NCBI GenBank assembly: GCA_016935655.1
Contig: JAFGQM010000014.1
Span: 1 to 5,168 of the forward strand
DNA: 5,168 nucleotides
Direction of reading: 5' to 3'
Origin: Candidatus Altarchaeota archaeon
Lineage (GTDB): Archaea; Altiarchaeota; Altiarchaeia; JAFGQM01
This document shows, one piece after another, positions 4,683 to 5,168 of this stretch (position 1 is the stretch's first letter; every line of letters starts with the position of its first letter). A program made the position numbers and the translations under genes. Below the pieces are notes generated by a model. It searched no databases and was not told where the DNA came from. It worked only from the letters and a program-made list of their open reading frames with translations.

Positions 4683-5168
<486 letters not shown>

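Overview
The window looks archaeal. It shows TATA-box promoters about 25 bases upstream of start codons, Shine-Dalgarno sites of the GGTGA type inside gene clusters, heavy use of AGG (Arg) and ATA (Ile) codons, the C-terminal half of a flavodiiron F420H2-oxidase-type protein, a DUF2769 protein and a short archaeal-type triosephosphate isomerase. An anaerobic or microaerophilic euryarchaeon (a methanogen relative or a member of Thermoplasmata) fits best. The exact lineage cannot be settled from the sequence alone.

Region 1 (1-3430) is an oxygen and reactive-oxygen defence island made of two converging gene clusters. On the + strand, the end of a flavodiiron protein gene (fprA; the 5' part is outside the window) is followed 3 bases later by a rubrerythrin-like diiron protein. 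On the - strand, five genes read 3430 to 1003 with gaps of 0 to 20 bases and probably form one operon: a membrane-anchored cytochrome b5, a 77-residue two-helix membrane protein, an Fe/Mn superoxide dismutase, a WrbA-type NAD(P)H:quinone oxidoreductase and a hemerythrin-like protein. A TATA box lies ahead of the first gene at 3478-3486. The two clusters meet tail to tail with only 19 bases between them. Together they could remove O2 (FprA), superoxide (SOD) and peroxide (rubrerythrin), keep quinones fully reduced (WrbA) and bind or sense O2 or iron (hemerythrin). The cytochrome b5 and small membrane protein may add an electron-transfer link across the membrane.

Region 2 (3431-3629) is a 199-base divergent intergenic stretch with promoters facing both ways and two inverted repeats, but no RNA gene I can support.

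Region 3 (3630-4435, +) holds a cysteine-rich DUF2769 protein whose metal-binding-like motif occurs twice, then an unrecognised helical 176-residue protein. Both appear to be transcribed from their own TATA boxes with little or no leader.

Region 4 (4442-5168) holds a small zinc-ribbon membrane protein on the - strand and, divergent from it across 79 bases, the first 147 codons of tpiA on the + strand, cut by the window end.

The most interesting candidate is the cytochrome b5 / 77-residue membrane protein pair. The small protein has two histidines exactly 14 residues apart along one helix, the spacing used by membrane b-type cytochromes, and it leads an operon devoted to oxygen defence.
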